Notes: generated by a model from the letters alone, not told the origin. A stretch of DNA of 64,000 bases from Mucilaginibacter sp. (GCA_025352225.1 JANXTT010000135.1:1-64000); one strand, 5' to 3'; counted from the stretch's first letter, positions 9,420-19,014 are shown. Program-made: numbers and translations.

Positions 9420-9581
9420 TTATTTGGCGGGCTTTGACGCATCGATATTAGTAAAATCAATACCACATTTACAGTTTGAGCCACATCCTTTTTTTGCAGA
9501 TATACTATTATATACCATACGGCCAACATAAAACAGAGCGGCTGCAAAAAGTACTGCAATAATAATGATCTGAAAATTCAT
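9420..9581 (-). CDS. FeoB-associated Cys-rich membrane micropeptide
   Basis: A 53-residue peptide. After MNFQ comes one TM helix (residues ~5-24), then a short polar segment and a Cys cluster C-G-S-N-C-K-C at 33-39. One TM followed by a CGxxCxC cluster matches the small FeoB-associated Cys-rich membrane protein family found beside ferrous-iron transporters in Bacteroidota. No feoA/feoB lies in the window, so the association here is by family resemblance only. It sits alone between the GH18-NodB-GT2 gene and the amidotransferase-like gene, all on the same strand. Confidence 0.72.
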   Translation of the reverse strand: MNFQIIIIAVLFAAALFYVGRMVYNSISAKKGCGSNCKCGIDFTNIDASKPAK

Positions 9582-9689
9582 GTCACAAATTTAATACTAA
9601 ATAATGTTACTTATATACAAAACGATTAGGATTTGACTATATTTTAACATCCAAGTCATGTAAAACACATAATTTAACCACTTAACCCA

Positions 9690-10514
9690 TTAAATATTAA
9701 CTAATGCATCATACAAAAAGTTAGGGATAATAGTATTATAGGTACATTCTATCCTTTCGGGATAGTTAAGGTTTTCTAATATTTCATTGTAAACAGCCTC
9801 ACCGTATTCGGTAATTAACTGCTTTTTTTTATCTTCAATCAGCAACTGTGATCTCATTACGTGTGGGTTAGCTTCGGGATGAAATTGTGTGCCAAAAAAA
9901 TATTCATTAAAACGAATAGCCATCATAGCACGTGGCAAAGCAGCATCTGATCGTTCTTTTTCAATAGCCACTAATTGGGCCCCTGATTTTTTAAAGTTAC
10001 ACTCATCCGGATTAACCACTTGCCACTCGCGCGAATCAACAATAAAAAAAGGATCGCTTAAACCATTAAATAAGACCTCGGCTTTTCCATAATTTGTCCG
10101 GCTAACCGGATAAATGCCAAACGACTCAGAACTGCGTAGGGTTACATCACCCAATTTATATTTGCGGCACATTAACTGGAAGGAATGGCAAACAAAAAGC
10201 ACATGTTTTTTATGTTGGTTATCCAACCTATTATGAGCGTCAAGCGCGTCAATCAAGTTAAAATAGCTGTTTTCCCAGTCTGAGCCTTCGCTATCAATGG
10301 GGCTACCTGGCCCACCGCTCGAAATGTACAGGTCAAACTCAGTCCCGGGAACCTCATTTTTACCGCGTACATCAAAAATCTGCCAGGTTAACGTTAAATT
10401 ATACTTCGCTCTAAATGCTATGAGTAGCGTTTGAAAATCATTAATTGCCTCGTTGGGATAATCCTCATACAGATCAAGTATAGCTACTTTTATTGCTGTG
10501 TTGTTTATTTGCAT
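9690..10514 (-). CDS. Class I glutamine amidotransferase-like protein
   Basis: A 274-residue protein with the flavodoxin-like class I amidotransferase fold. Visible: an oxyanion-type loop SSGGPGSP, the nucleophile elbow FVCHSFQL (Cys in the GxCxGxQ position, with the glycines replaced) and the His-Glu pair in GTQFHPEANP. All three triad residues are present, so hydrolase activity is plausible. It resembles the amidotransferase domain of GMP synthase but has no synthetase domain and no acceptor-enzyme gene next to it. Substrate unknown. It could be a standalone gamma-glutamyl hydrolase-like enzyme. ATG at 10514. Confidence 0.8.
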   Translation of the reverse strand: MQINNTAIKVAILDLYEDYPNEAINDFQTLLIAFRAKYNLTLTWQIFDVRGKNEVPGTEFDLYISSGGPGSPIDSEGSDWENSYFNLIDALDAHNRLDNQHKKHVLFVCHSFQLMCRKYKLGDVTLRSSESFGIYPVSRTNYGKAEVLFNGLSDPFFIVDSREWQVVNPDECNFKKSGAQLVAIEKERSDAALPRAMMAIRFNEYFFGTQFHPEANPHVMRSQLLIEDKKKQLITEYGEAVYNEILENLNYPERIECTYNTIIPNFLYDALVNI

Positions 10515-10623
10515 AGGATTGTTAAAGGCAAACGCGTTTTATCAAAGATAATCAAAAATAAAAGACGTTTTAAAAAACACAATGCTGTACTTGTTTGATG
10601 TATACCAAGTCAGTAAACCGATA

Positions 10624-11742
10624 TTATATCAACTTTGGGTCGTTCACTAAATTAACAACCTCATAAATCTTTTCATCAAGCTTTTTAACGGCTGTTTGTA
10701 ACATCATCAGGTATTCTTTAGATGCCTCATAATTGTTTGCTTCAATCAGGTTCATCAACCCAAGGATAGACGTTACTGGCCCCCGGTAATCATGAGATTG
10801 TATTTCGGCAATCCTCGAAAGTAATCGGTTTTGTTCAATTATCTTTCCCTCGTGCAGTTTTCTTTCATTAATGTTCCGGGCTACATACGATACGCCAATC
10901 ACTTCACGGTTCTCATTCCTGATGGGTTCAAAAACACAGTCCCACCAAACTTGCCCCCTGTGGCCATAATCAGCAAGCCGTTCCAATTGGCTTTTTTCGC
11001 CTTTTAAAGCCTTTTTAAAATTATTTTTGAAAGTGGTTTTATATGCCGGGGTTAAAAAATCAATAAAATTACGTCCATATGATAATTTGTCGCCCATCTT
11101 ATCTTGAACAAAAGTATAAGCCGCCCGGTTAAAGTCAATAACGTCGCAATTTTTATCCATTAAAAAATAAGCATCGGTAAGGCTCTCAAACATAGAGCGC
11201 AGCTTTATCTCGGTATTTATTTTATGCTCGCGCTCTTGTTTCAGCTCTGTAAATGTATTGGCCAATTGGTCAAGGCTCAATTTTAGCTCCATTACGGTTA
11301 TCGCGTGTTTGGCTAGTATTTTAAATGTCAGTTGCTGTTGCTTGGTAAACACATGGGGTTTATAATCTACTACACATAAGGTACCAATACAATAGCCATC
11401 GTGTGTAATAAGCGGGGCACCTGCATAAAACCTTACCTTTAACCCATCGGTTACCCAGGGGTGGTTTATAAACCGGGCATCGTTATGCGTATCATTAATA
11501 ACCAATAGGTTTTTGCGCTTAATGGTATACCTGCAAATAGACTCTTGGCGCGTTGTTTGACTAATATCAAGCCCTATATTTACTTTTATCCACTGGGTAT
11601 CATTATCTATCAGCGTGATTGAAGAAACAGGAGTCTTGCAAATTTTTGCCGCAAATGCTATCGTACGCTGCAACTCCTGATTATATTCCAGGTCTAATTT
11701 TTCAAATTGCTTAACAGCCTGTACGCGCAGTGCCTCGTTCAT
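10624..11742 (-). CDS. GAF-PAS sensor protein with a HisKA-like helix but no ATPase domain
   Basis: A 372-residue cytoplasmic sensor. Residues ~20-155 form a GAF domain (ITLIDNDTQWIKVNIG, SICRYTI, FYAGAPLITHDGYCIGTLCVVD); ~160-185 a helical linker; ~185-305 a PAS/PAC domain (AYFLMDKNCDVIDFNRAA, VIGVSYVARNINERK). The final ~60 residues resemble a histidine-kinase dimerisation helix: QSHDYRGPVTSILGL, with His-Asp where kinases have His-Glu-Leu-Arg. The chain then stops, so the ATP-binding domain (N, G1, G2 boxes) is absent. No frameshifted remainder is visible downstream in the 110 bp before the next gene. It probably signals through a partner rather than as a self-sufficient kinase. Confidence 0.82.
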   Translation of the reverse strand: MNEALRVQAVKQFEKLDLEYNQELQRTIAFAAKICKTPVSSITLIDNDTQWIKVNIGLDISQTTRQESICRYTIKRKNLLVINDTHNDARFINHPWVTDGLKVRFYAGAPLITHDGYCIGTLCVVDYKPHVFTKQQQLTFKILAKHAITVMELKLSLDQLANTFTELKQEREHKINTEIKLRSMFESLTDAYFLMDKNCDVIDFNRAAYTFVQDKMGDKLSYGRNFIDFLTPAYKTTFKNNFKKALKGEKSQLERLADYGHRGQVWWDCVFEPIRNENREVIGVSYVARNINERKLHEGKIIEQNRLLSRIAEIQSHDYRGPVTSILGLMNLIEANNYEASKEYLMMLQTAVKKLDEKIYEVVNLVNDPKLI

Positions 11743-12003
11743 TAGGGAATCTTTTGTGGGTCAAGTTAAATTAAAACTTTCAAAGTTAAAAAGTTAAATT
11801 TTAATGTAATGTCACAAACATGATACTGTCCTGTACTATCATGATCGCAGCTTTTCCAACAAAAATGATACATGTAATGTTAGGGGGGCTCTTTATTTTA
11901 TTTGAACTTTGAAATTAACCAATTGTAGTTATCCTTAAACAACGTTTCTGTTACTCATTACTTTAATATATGTGCGAGTATCAGAGCCTTTAAATTTTTT
12001 AAT

Positions 12004-13440
12004 ATGATAAAAATCAAACTTTTCTTATTTGTAGTTACTGCCTTGTTGATCAATCTGTCGGCATACGCGCAAATAGGAACCCGTTTTCCTTCTGAACGAA
12101 AGGTGATAAAAGATCCGGTTACAGGGGCAACGCTTATTTTTTTGACCAGTACGCCTGTAGGCGATTCAAAAATATACCAAACGCATAACCAGTGGACGGC
12201 TGATGGCCAATGGATCATATTCCGCTCGCACCGGGTTAAGAACGAGGCTATGGCAGTTAACGAGAAAACTGGAGCTATAGTACAAGTAACCGAAGGGGGC
12301 TATATGGGCATGCTTAACGTGGCTCGTAAGCAGATGAAATTGTTTTTTATGCGTAGAGTGGGCGGCGGCCCAAACGGCCAGGTGGGCGAAAGCGATCAGG
12401 CTCCTTTGGTAAATCCAGTCGGTCAAACTACCAAGGCTGGCCGGGGTGCTGCTGGCGGCTCTGTGCAAATTGTGGAGGTTGACCTGGCCAAACTCTTTGC
12501 AGATAGTGAAGCAGGGGCGTTAAAACCAGCCTCTGCATACCAACGTGTTTGCGGAACCACACCTGCAGAAATAGGTGCAGGTGGAGATATGGCACTTGAT
12601 GGTGCCGAAGATTGGGCTTATTTCCGTGTTGGCCGGGGGGAAGCGGCTAAACACCTTGCACCGGGCATTAAACTTGAAAGTAATTACGGTCCGCGCGGTA
12701 TGGGGCAAGGCCCATCCGGAATTGCGGGTATGAATATAAAGACAGGTGAAATAAAATACGTGGTTTCTGTTCCTTTCCAGGTAGGGCATATTCAAACCAA
12801 TCCCTGGGTACCTGGCGAGATAATTTTCTGTTGGGAAACCGGCGGCAAGTCGCCACAGCGTACCTGGACAGTAATGGCTGATGGTTCTGGTTTACGCCCT
12901 ATGTACCCTGAGGCCAATTATGAGTGGGTAACTCATGAAGCGGTTATAACTAAAGATGAAGTAGCAATAGCCATAATGGGTCATCGTAAAGTGGCTATCA
13001 ACACTGCCCCGGTTGATACAGCCAACAAAAAGCCAGGCGATCCAACTAACCCAGGGCAAGAAAATGGGTGGGGAAATGCCGGCACACGGGAAAAACCAAC
13101 GGGTTTGGGGATTGTAAATTTAAGAAGCCGGGAAATGACTATTATTGGGCAAACGCCCAGCGGCAGCGGACTTTGGCATGTTGGCGGATCAGCAGATGGC
13201 AAATGGGCCGTAGGTGATGATTTTTCGCGTAGTGTTTACCTCATTGACAGGCATACCCGCGAAATGATTATGCTATCAACCGGGCATAAGGCAACAGCGG
13301 GAGATCATCCTCACCCCACCTTTAAACCCGATGGTACAGAAATTGAGATCCAATCGGCCATGTTATCAGCAGATAACCATGCTATGAACATCTGCATTAT
13401 TAAATTACCCGAAGATTGGCTAAAACGGAATTATAAATAA
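12004..13440 (+). CDS. Secreted beta-propeller, oligogalacturonate-lyase (PL22)-like
   Basis: A 478-residue exported protein with a clear signal peptide (MIKIKLFLFVVTALLINLSAYA, cleavage before Q). The mature part shows TolB/PL22-like propeller blades: HNQWTADGQWIIFRS, HVGGSADGKWAVGDD and HPHPTFKPDGTEIEIQS. The opening FPSERKVIKDPVTGATLIFLT and the late HPHP motif are like oligogalacturonate lyases, where His residues bind the catalytic metal. A pectate lyase gene lies 4 kb away, which fits pectin use. It may instead be a non-catalytic propeller. It stands alone on the plus strand, convergent with the DUF4251 gene. Confidence 0.62.
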   Translation: MIKIKLFLFVVTALLINLSAYAQIGTRFPSERKVIKDPVTGATLIFLTSTPVGDSKIYQTHNQWTADGQWIIFRSHRVKNEAMAVNEKTGAIVQVTEGGYMGMLNVARKQMKLFFMRRVGGGPNGQVGESDQAPLVNPVGQTTKAGRGAAGGSVQIVEVDLAKLFADSEAGALKPASAYQRVCGTTPAEIGAGGDMALDGAEDWAYFRVGRGEAAKHLAPGIKLESNYGPRGMGQGPSGIAGMNIKTGEIKYVVSVPFQVGHIQTNPWVPGEIIFCWETGGKSPQRTWTVMADGSGLRPMYPEANYEWVTHEAVITKDEVAIAIMGHRKVAINTAPVDTANKKPGDPTNPGQENGWGNAGTREKPTGLGIVNLRSREMTIIGQTPSGSGLWHVGGSADGKWAVGDDFSRSVYLIDRHTREMIMLSTGHKATAGDHPHPTFKPDGTEIEIQSAMLSADNHAMNICIIKLPEDWLKRNYK

Positions 13441-13461
13441 AAAGTAAATGCTGCACCATTA

Positions 13462-13974
13462 TTAACTCTTCCTACCCGTAATATATCCCTGGAAAGAAAT
13501 AGCATCGCGGTCGTTATTAGTAATATATAAAGTGGCATATCCGTTTTCGCTGATAGTTAAAAACATTTGCCTAACATCCTTAGTGTCTTTAGGTTTAAAG
13601 GTAATTTCCCATCCGCCTTTTTTGAGCGGCTTAGCAATATATTCAAATTTAGTGGAAGTAAATTTTATACCTCCTTCAGTAGGGTCAATGGGTGCCACAT
13701 AGGCTCTGCCAAAAAATGGCAGATAAGCTATTAAGGTGTCCTTGCCAACTGTTAAATCGTACCCGGAGGTTAAAGATCTGTTGCCGCCACTCATTGGGTT
13801 GGCAAACTCAGCCATAAAAATATATGCCCGGGCATCTACCATCTTTTTTATATCAGCCACTTGCTTAGCCTCCCGGTCTTTTTTTGGGGTTTGAGCATGC
13901 ATGGTGTTAAATGATGCCATACCTATAAAAAACAATACCATTAACTTAGCTGTATTTTGGATAACAGGTTTCAT
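13462..13974 (-). CDS. DUF4251 family exported protein
   Basis: A 170-residue protein with a signal peptide (MKPVIQNTAKLMVLFFIGMASFNTMHAQ). The mature part matches the Bacteroidota DUF4251 pattern: an N-terminal helix (KQVADIKKMVDARAYIF), the GYDLTVGKDTLIAYLPFFGRAYVAP core, and beta strands ending in ISFQGYI. Function unknown. ATG at 13974 is used because the frame's only further upstream start is a TTG two codons earlier. Tail to tail with the PL22-like gene (21 bp apart). Confidence 0.82.
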   Translation of the reverse strand: MKPVIQNTAKLMVLFFIGMASFNTMHAQTPKKDREAKQVADIKKMVDARAYIFMAEFANPMSGGNRSLTSGYDLTVGKDTLIAYLPFFGRAYVAPIDPTEGGIKFTSTKFEYIAKPLKKGGWEITFKPKDTKDVRQMFLTISENGYATLYITNNDRDAISFQGYITGRKS

Positions 13975-14132
13975 TTTCAATGTTTTATATTAAGAACGAA
14001 ATAATTTATGTTATGTTTTATCAGGCTATAGAACAAAATATAGTCTCCTCTTCAGACGATGTATTTTAGTATAAAAGATAATGTCATTTCAGACGATAGT
14101 GCCCATATTCGGGCATCAACAACTTTTAAAAG

Positions 14133-15722
14133 TTAATTAGCCAGCATCATGGTTCTAACCTGTTGCAATGCTCCGTTTTGAAGGCGGGCATAGTATATTC
14201 CGGGTAAATATCCTTCGTTTTCGAAGGTTACCTGATGTGTCCCTACCGTGGTTTCACTATCTACCAATGTTTTAATTAAGCGCCCCTGAATGTTAAATAC
14301 CTGTATCAGGGTATGGCCTCCCATACTTTCAAATATTACGTTAGTAGTTGATTGAAACGGGTTTGGATAATTTGTGATTAATTTTTTACCAGCCTGTGCA
14401 TTCAATTTATTAATGTCTGTAGAAACACATGGGGCATTACTTTGTATAATGGGTAAATTTTGGTAATTATTGAGCAATACATTGTTTAACGTAGCATCTG
14501 GCGAACAAAACCACTGGCTTAAAAGAGATGCATATACCGATCTGAAATCGTATTGCATGGGTACATTGTCATTAGTGGTTATAACGCTGCCAATAGTTGG
14601 GCTATTGCCCAAAATGCCTTGCTGCACACTATCGCCAAAAATAAGCAAGGGAGCTGCGGCTCCATGATCTGTACCGCCGCTTGAGTTGGATTTAATGCGT
14701 CTTCCAAATTCCGAAAATGTCATACCAACTACCCGTTTAGAGGCGTTCTGGTATTTCAGGTCGTCCATAAATGCCCTTATCGCGTCTGATACTTTTCCAA
14801 GTAAATTGGCATGGGTGCCTGTTTCGGTTGCCCCCGCGTTTACTTGTAAGGAGTGGGTATCAAAGCCACCGATATTCACCATGTATACGCGGGTTTTTAA
14901 GCCCCCTGCTATTAAGCGGGCAACTATTTTTAACTGATCGGCCAGGCTATTGCCTGTAGGGTAAGTAGTTTGCTTGGTTACTGCCGCTGCCGCCGCTTTT
15001 ATAACGGCTCCGTATTGTTGTGTTTGCTGCGATACCTGCCTGATATAGGTAAGCTCTTTACCACCGCGGGTATTAGGCGCCGGATCCTGTATGCCATTAA
15101 TCAGGTTATAAAAGTTGGTAGGGTCTGTAATAGCCATACCCATGTTAACCGATGGCCCCTGCATTGCCGGCGACACAAAAGAACCAATCTGAATAGCCAG
15201 AGGGTCGGGCATAATGGTATTTGGATAACCAATAGGAAAATTGGTGTACTCTTCGTTTAAATAGCGGCCCATCCAGCCAGAGTTGAGTACCGTGCCTGAA
15301 CCTGAGGCCGTAAGCCAAATATCGGTTGCCCGGAAATGCGAGAAATTTGGTTGCGGGTAACCTACCGATTGGATGATCTGTAATTTACCTTCGTTGTACA
15401 AGCTTTGTAAGCCTGTCATAGCGGGGTGCAGGCCTGTTTTGGTTATACCGTTTAACTTTAAAATCTTATCCTGACCAATAATAATATTAGTACGGGCATT
15501 TGCCAAATTATCATACTGATCCAGTGGTATTACCATGTTTAAACCATCGTTACCACCGTTTAGTTGTATCAGAACCAAAACATGGTCGGTTTGGGTAGGG
15601 GCACTTAATATGGCCGACATCAGCGGCGATGCGCCAAATGCCTTAAATGTAAAACCATTGATAAGCGCAGGTAACATCACACCGGCAGGGATAGCTGTCC
15701 CTAAAAAATTTCTCCTTTTCAT
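14133..15722 (-). CDS. DUF1501 protein with T9SS type A sorting domain
   Basis: A 529-residue exported protein. MKRRNFLGTAIPAGVMLPAL looks like a twin-arginine signal (RRNFL). The body is DUF1501, a sulfatase/alkaline-phosphatase-fold family: VLIQLNGGNDGLNMVIP, FSHFRATDIWLTA, NIGGFDTHSLQ and MTFSEFGRRIKSNSSGGTDHG, with the Asp/His residues expected for a metal site. The last ~75 residues form a T9SS type A sorting domain (NYPNPFQSTTNVIFES ... GIYYARLQNG), so the protein is predicted to be exported and surface-attached or released by type IX secretion. Its ATG overlaps the stop of the upstream DUF1800 gene (ATGA), showing translational coupling. Substrate unknown. Confidence 0.9.
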   Translation of the reverse strand: MKRRNFLGTAIPAGVMLPALINGFTFKAFGASPLMSAILSAPTQTDHVLVLIQLNGGNDGLNMVIPLDQYDNLANARTNIIIGQDKILKLNGITKTGLHPAMTGLQSLYNEGKLQIIQSVGYPQPNFSHFRATDIWLTASGSGTVLNSGWMGRYLNEEYTNFPIGYPNTIMPDPLAIQIGSFVSPAMQGPSVNMGMAITDPTNFYNLINGIQDPAPNTRGGKELTYIRQVSQQTQQYGAVIKAAAAAVTKQTTYPTGNSLADQLKIVARLIAGGLKTRVYMVNIGGFDTHSLQVNAGATETGTHANLLGKVSDAIRAFMDDLKYQNASKRVVGMTFSEFGRRIKSNSSGGTDHGAAAPLLIFGDSVQQGILGNSPTIGSVITTNDNVPMQYDFRSVYASLLSQWFCSPDATLNNVLLNNYQNLPIIQSNAPCVSTDINKLNAQAGKKLITNYPNPFQSTTNVIFESMGGHTLIQVFNIQGRLIKTLVDSETTVGTHQVTFENEGYLPGIYYARLQNGALQQVRTMMLAN

Positions 15723-17362
15723 GACAGTTGATATTCGGATAAATTCATCATATACTTAAACATGGCCTGCAAGCGTGTTGTTACAATACCTTTGGTCATA
15801 GCATCATTTAAATTGGCTTTGTAAGCATTCCAGGCATCGGTCCAGTAATGGTCTGATATTTGTCCCGATAAAAGTATACTCTTTAAAAAGTCTTTTAACT
15901 TTTGTGATGAATCTATGGTGTATAATAGTGTAAGTACATCATTAATCAACGAGTTTGGATCGGCCGGGTTTGAGAGGCTGTTTGCAAAAGCTACGGTATC
16001 AATAACTATTTTTTTACCGTTTCGGCTATAACCTATTGCAACTAAATAGTCTGTTAATTGGTTGCGTTTAGGCAAGGTGTCAGAGTTGATCCATAGTTCG
16101 TGAAATTGAGGTACCTGATAATAGGCGGGCCATCCCGCAACGTTGGGAGGGTCACCAATGTTTTGCTCAACAAAAGCTGCTTGTATTCTTACGAAATCAA
16201 ACATTATATATTGATTTACATAATCGGTAGGCGGTGGAAAAACAATACCGAACTCACGGCATAAACCTACTGTATAATCAATAGGGCTTTTAATCATACA
16301 GCCGCGGTTTACTGAATCAAAGAAATGAGCACTGGTAAATAAAGCTTTTAAAACAGGTACAATGTCATAATTGGCAGCCCTGAATATTGCCGCCATTGGC
16401 GCAATTACATTAGCTTCAGTGGTTGCGTCAATATCGTAGTAAACAAAAAAGCGGTATAGTTTTCTGCAAATAAAAAGAGCGGTCTCATCTAATTTAAAAA
16501 ACATGTCCAACATGTCATCTAATTCTGTAGCCCCGTTGTTCCCTGTTTTTCCTGTTATAATTGTATTGTTGTAAAATGCCGAGAATTGTTTATTTCCGGT
16601 ATCATGCCTGGCTGAATTAAAGCTTGACGAAATTGTTAAAGGGTTTACAACGTATCCGGTTAAAACTTTTGCGGCAGCTTTTACATCATCCTCGGTATAT
16701 TTTGAGTTGGGGCCTTTACCAAAAACAAACAACTCTTGTAATTCGCGTCCGTAATTTTCATCCGGAGCGTTTTTATTGTTTAAGTTGCCGTTTAGGTATA
16801 CAAGCATGGCCGGGTCAAGCGTAACCTGTTTTACCAGTTGCTTAAAGTTTCCAAGGGCATAGGTACGCAACAACGCATGATGGTTGTAAATATAGCGGGC
16901 ATCATCAATGGTTGAGGTTTGTGTTGAAAAATGATTATGCCAGAATAGTACCATTTTCTCTTGTAGCGTTGCCGGTTGGTTTATCATTAAACCAGTCCAC
17001 CAGGCTTTAAATGAGCCTATTCTCCGGCCATTAGCTGTGCCATCTCCATAAGCTGCAGTTACCCATGTTTGCCCCAAAGGCACGTTAGTATCGGTATAAC
17101 CCGAGTCGTTATAATTATTAACAGGTGGAGAGGGAATAGGGTCGGTACTTAGTAAAGTGTTTACAATTACATCTAATGATTTACCACTAAAGGCCAGCAA
17201 ATCGGCCCATTTAACACCAAATAACGTTCGCTTTAAAAGGTGAATGAGGTCGGCGGTGGGTATAGTTGCACCTACTGATGACAGGCCAGATTGTGTTCGA
17301 GCCGTAACAATTGAATTTTTACTAAATGGTTCTTTGGCTGTTATAAAGCTACGGCGATCCAT
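15719..17362 (-). CDS. DUF1800 family protein
   Basis: A 547-residue protein of the DUF1800 family: HLLKRTLFGVKWADL at the N-terminus, FWHNHFSTQ, NYGRELQELFVFGKG, LTGYVV, LCRKLYRFFVY, and PPNVAGWPAYYQVPQF near the C-terminus. DUF1800 and DUF1501 genes usually occur as a pair, and here they overlap by 4 bp with DUF1800 first. No standard signal peptide is obvious at the N-terminus (MDRRSFITAKEPFSKNS), so the route out of the cytoplasm, if exported, is unclear. Biochemical role unknown. Confidence 0.9.
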   Translation of the reverse strand: MDRRSFITAKEPFSKNSIVTARTQSGLSSVGATIPTADLIHLLKRTLFGVKWADLLAFSGKSLDVIVNTLLSTDPIPSPPVNNYNDSGYTDTNVPLGQTWVTAAYGDGTANGRRIGSFKAWWTGLMINQPATLQEKMVLFWHNHFSTQTSTIDDARYIYNHHALLRTYALGNFKQLVKQVTLDPAMLVYLNGNLNNKNAPDENYGRELQELFVFGKGPNSKYTEDDVKAAAKVLTGYVVNPLTISSSFNSARHDTGNKQFSAFYNNTIITGKTGNNGATELDDMLDMFFKLDETALFICRKLYRFFVYYDIDATTEANVIAPMAAIFRAANYDIVPVLKALFTSAHFFDSVNRGCMIKSPIDYTVGLCREFGIVFPPPTDYVNQYIMFDFVRIQAAFVEQNIGDPPNVAGWPAYYQVPQFHELWINSDTLPKRNQLTDYLVAIGYSRNGKKIVIDTVAFANSLSNPADPNSLINDVLTLLYTIDSSQKLKDFLKSILLSGQISDHYWTDAWNAYKANLNDAMTKGIVTTRLQAMFKYMMNLSEYQLS

Positions 17363-17620
17363 GAGAATAAATTAGGTTATTATAAATGTACAAATTATTT
17401 CACTAGAATTTTTAACTGTAAAAAAAACTAAAAAAAATTTAAAGTATTATTAAAAGCTTTATAAACTAGGCTTAGTTATCGTGTTCAACCTTAATAAGAT
17501 ATAGGTATAAATTGGTAAATGATTTGGTCAAAATCCGCCACCCTTATTACGTAAAATAAGTAAAAAGGTTATCCTGTGTTATTACAAAATAAGGTATTAT
17601 TATAGCGTTTTTATGGGTAA

Positions 17621-18835
17621 TTATTTACTAAAAACGCTTGCATAAGGAGCCCACTTTTTTTGCCAGTTAGGGTAATGATCTAATACCATTTGGGGTTTGT
17701 ATGTGTACCAGCCATAGCCATCGCGGCGCTCTCGGTTAATCTCGGCAAGCGAATAAACTATTTTACTATCTCTGTCACAAAATATAGGTTTATGGGTGTG
17801 TAATTCGTAATAGCGAGCCCATATTGGCAAGGCGGCGGGGTCATTTACAACAACCTTATCGGATACAGAAACCCTGAATTTGGTAACCATACGTGTGGCA
17901 GGTATGGTTTTTACCCTTGTATTATAAATTTTAGAATCCTGAAACCATGCTACTGCGTTTTGTATTGCATCAACAATTTCTTTTTTAGGATTGTTAATAC
18001 GCATTAAAAAAAGCACCAGTTCCGCACTTTCGGCATTGCAAATACTTGGTGGTTCAAACTTGCGGGCCCAGACAGGTATAAGTTTAACTTCATCATACTG
18101 CTGGCACCAAGCTGTTGGCTTCCCTGTATCATTAATTTGTGTTTTTAAAATGCATGCCAGACCTTTATTGTATGCTTCAATTAATTTTTCGCGGCGTTTA
18201 GTATCAATAAAAGTATAAGGCAAGCTGCCGTCTTTTATTGCTGTTAATAATTCCATTATGCCTTCAAACACGCCATCATTAAATGTTATGCACCTGCTAT
18301 AGTTTGTTTCCAGAGGATAATATTGGGGCCATCCCCCGTTTTTATATTGAGATGCCAAAATAAAATCGAACCCTTTAAGAGCGGCAGACTTATATTTTTC
18401 AATATTGGTGGCCGTATAAACATTGGCCAAAACGGCTATTTGAGTATAGGTACTTCCATTATCGTATGTGGTATTTAAAATATGCTTTGCGCGGATAAGG
18501 CTATCTTTTTGAGCATCAGTTAAGATGGCCATGATGTCGTAATTTTTAGGCCAGCCACCATTGTTTTTTTGAAAAAGCAAAATATTATCTGCCACATTGG
18601 TTATTTCGGTCGGCTTATATTTCGGCCGGTTTGGCATAGGATTAATCACGTTATCCTTGTCAAATATATTATACCAGTGATGGGCATTATCGTCAAACGG
18701 GCGGGTGTCAATTTCGGTATATTTTGAGCACGCCTTATGCTGGCAAAACGCCTCAGAATTTACCAACAAAAAAATTGCTGTGGTTAATATTTTACTTATT
18801 AGGATTGTTTTAAATAAAAAAGTGCTTCGCTTCAT
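17621..18835 (-). CDS. Pectate lyase, family PL10
   Basis: A 404-residue secreted enzyme that cleaves polygalacturonate by beta-elimination. Signal peptide in the first ~32 residues (basic start, hydrophobic core, SEAFCQ). The (alpha/alpha) barrel pattern typical of PL10 is visible: LFQKNNGGWPKNYD, DNGSTYTQIAVLANVY, ASQYKNGGWPQYYPL, DGVFEGIMELL, TAWCQQYDE, and the Arg-rich C-terminal segment INRERRDGYGWYTYKPQ. No carbohydrate-binding or T9SS domain is fused. Transcribed away from the DUF4349 gene. With the PL22-like propeller it points to use of plant pectin. Confidence 0.92.
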   Translation of the reverse strand: MKRSTFLFKTILISKILTTAIFLLVNSEAFCQHKACSKYTEIDTRPFDDNAHHWYNIFDKDNVINPMPNRPKYKPTEITNVADNILLFQKNNGGWPKNYDIMAILTDAQKDSLIRAKHILNTTYDNGSTYTQIAVLANVYTATNIEKYKSAALKGFDFILASQYKNGGWPQYYPLETNYSRCITFNDGVFEGIMELLTAIKDGSLPYTFIDTKRREKLIEAYNKGLACILKTQINDTGKPTAWCQQYDEVKLIPVWARKFEPPSICNAESAELVLFLMRINNPKKEIVDAIQNAVAWFQDSKIYNTRVKTIPATRMVTKFRVSVSDKVVVNDPAALPIWARYYELHTHKPIFCDRDSKIVYSLAEINRERRDGYGWYTYKPQMVLDHYPNWQKKWAPYASVFSK

Positions 18836-19014
18836 GCAGAAGGGATAAATTGGTCTTCAAATTTACTATTTTTTATTCCATAGCCTCCCAGTATAACATA
18901 TTTGATACAAAAATGTACCCTAACGGGCTGGGAATAATTCGGTTAATGAAATATTATACGGTCACCTTTTTGCTTTTAAAGCATTAATAGTAAACCATTA
19001 AAACTTAAAATATC

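Noticed and set aside
17605-17639. AGCGTTTTTA / TAAAAACGCT inverted repeat over the PL10 stop codon
   Set aside because: The arm lies inside the coding end and no T-run follows on the minus strand; likely chance in AT-rich DNA.
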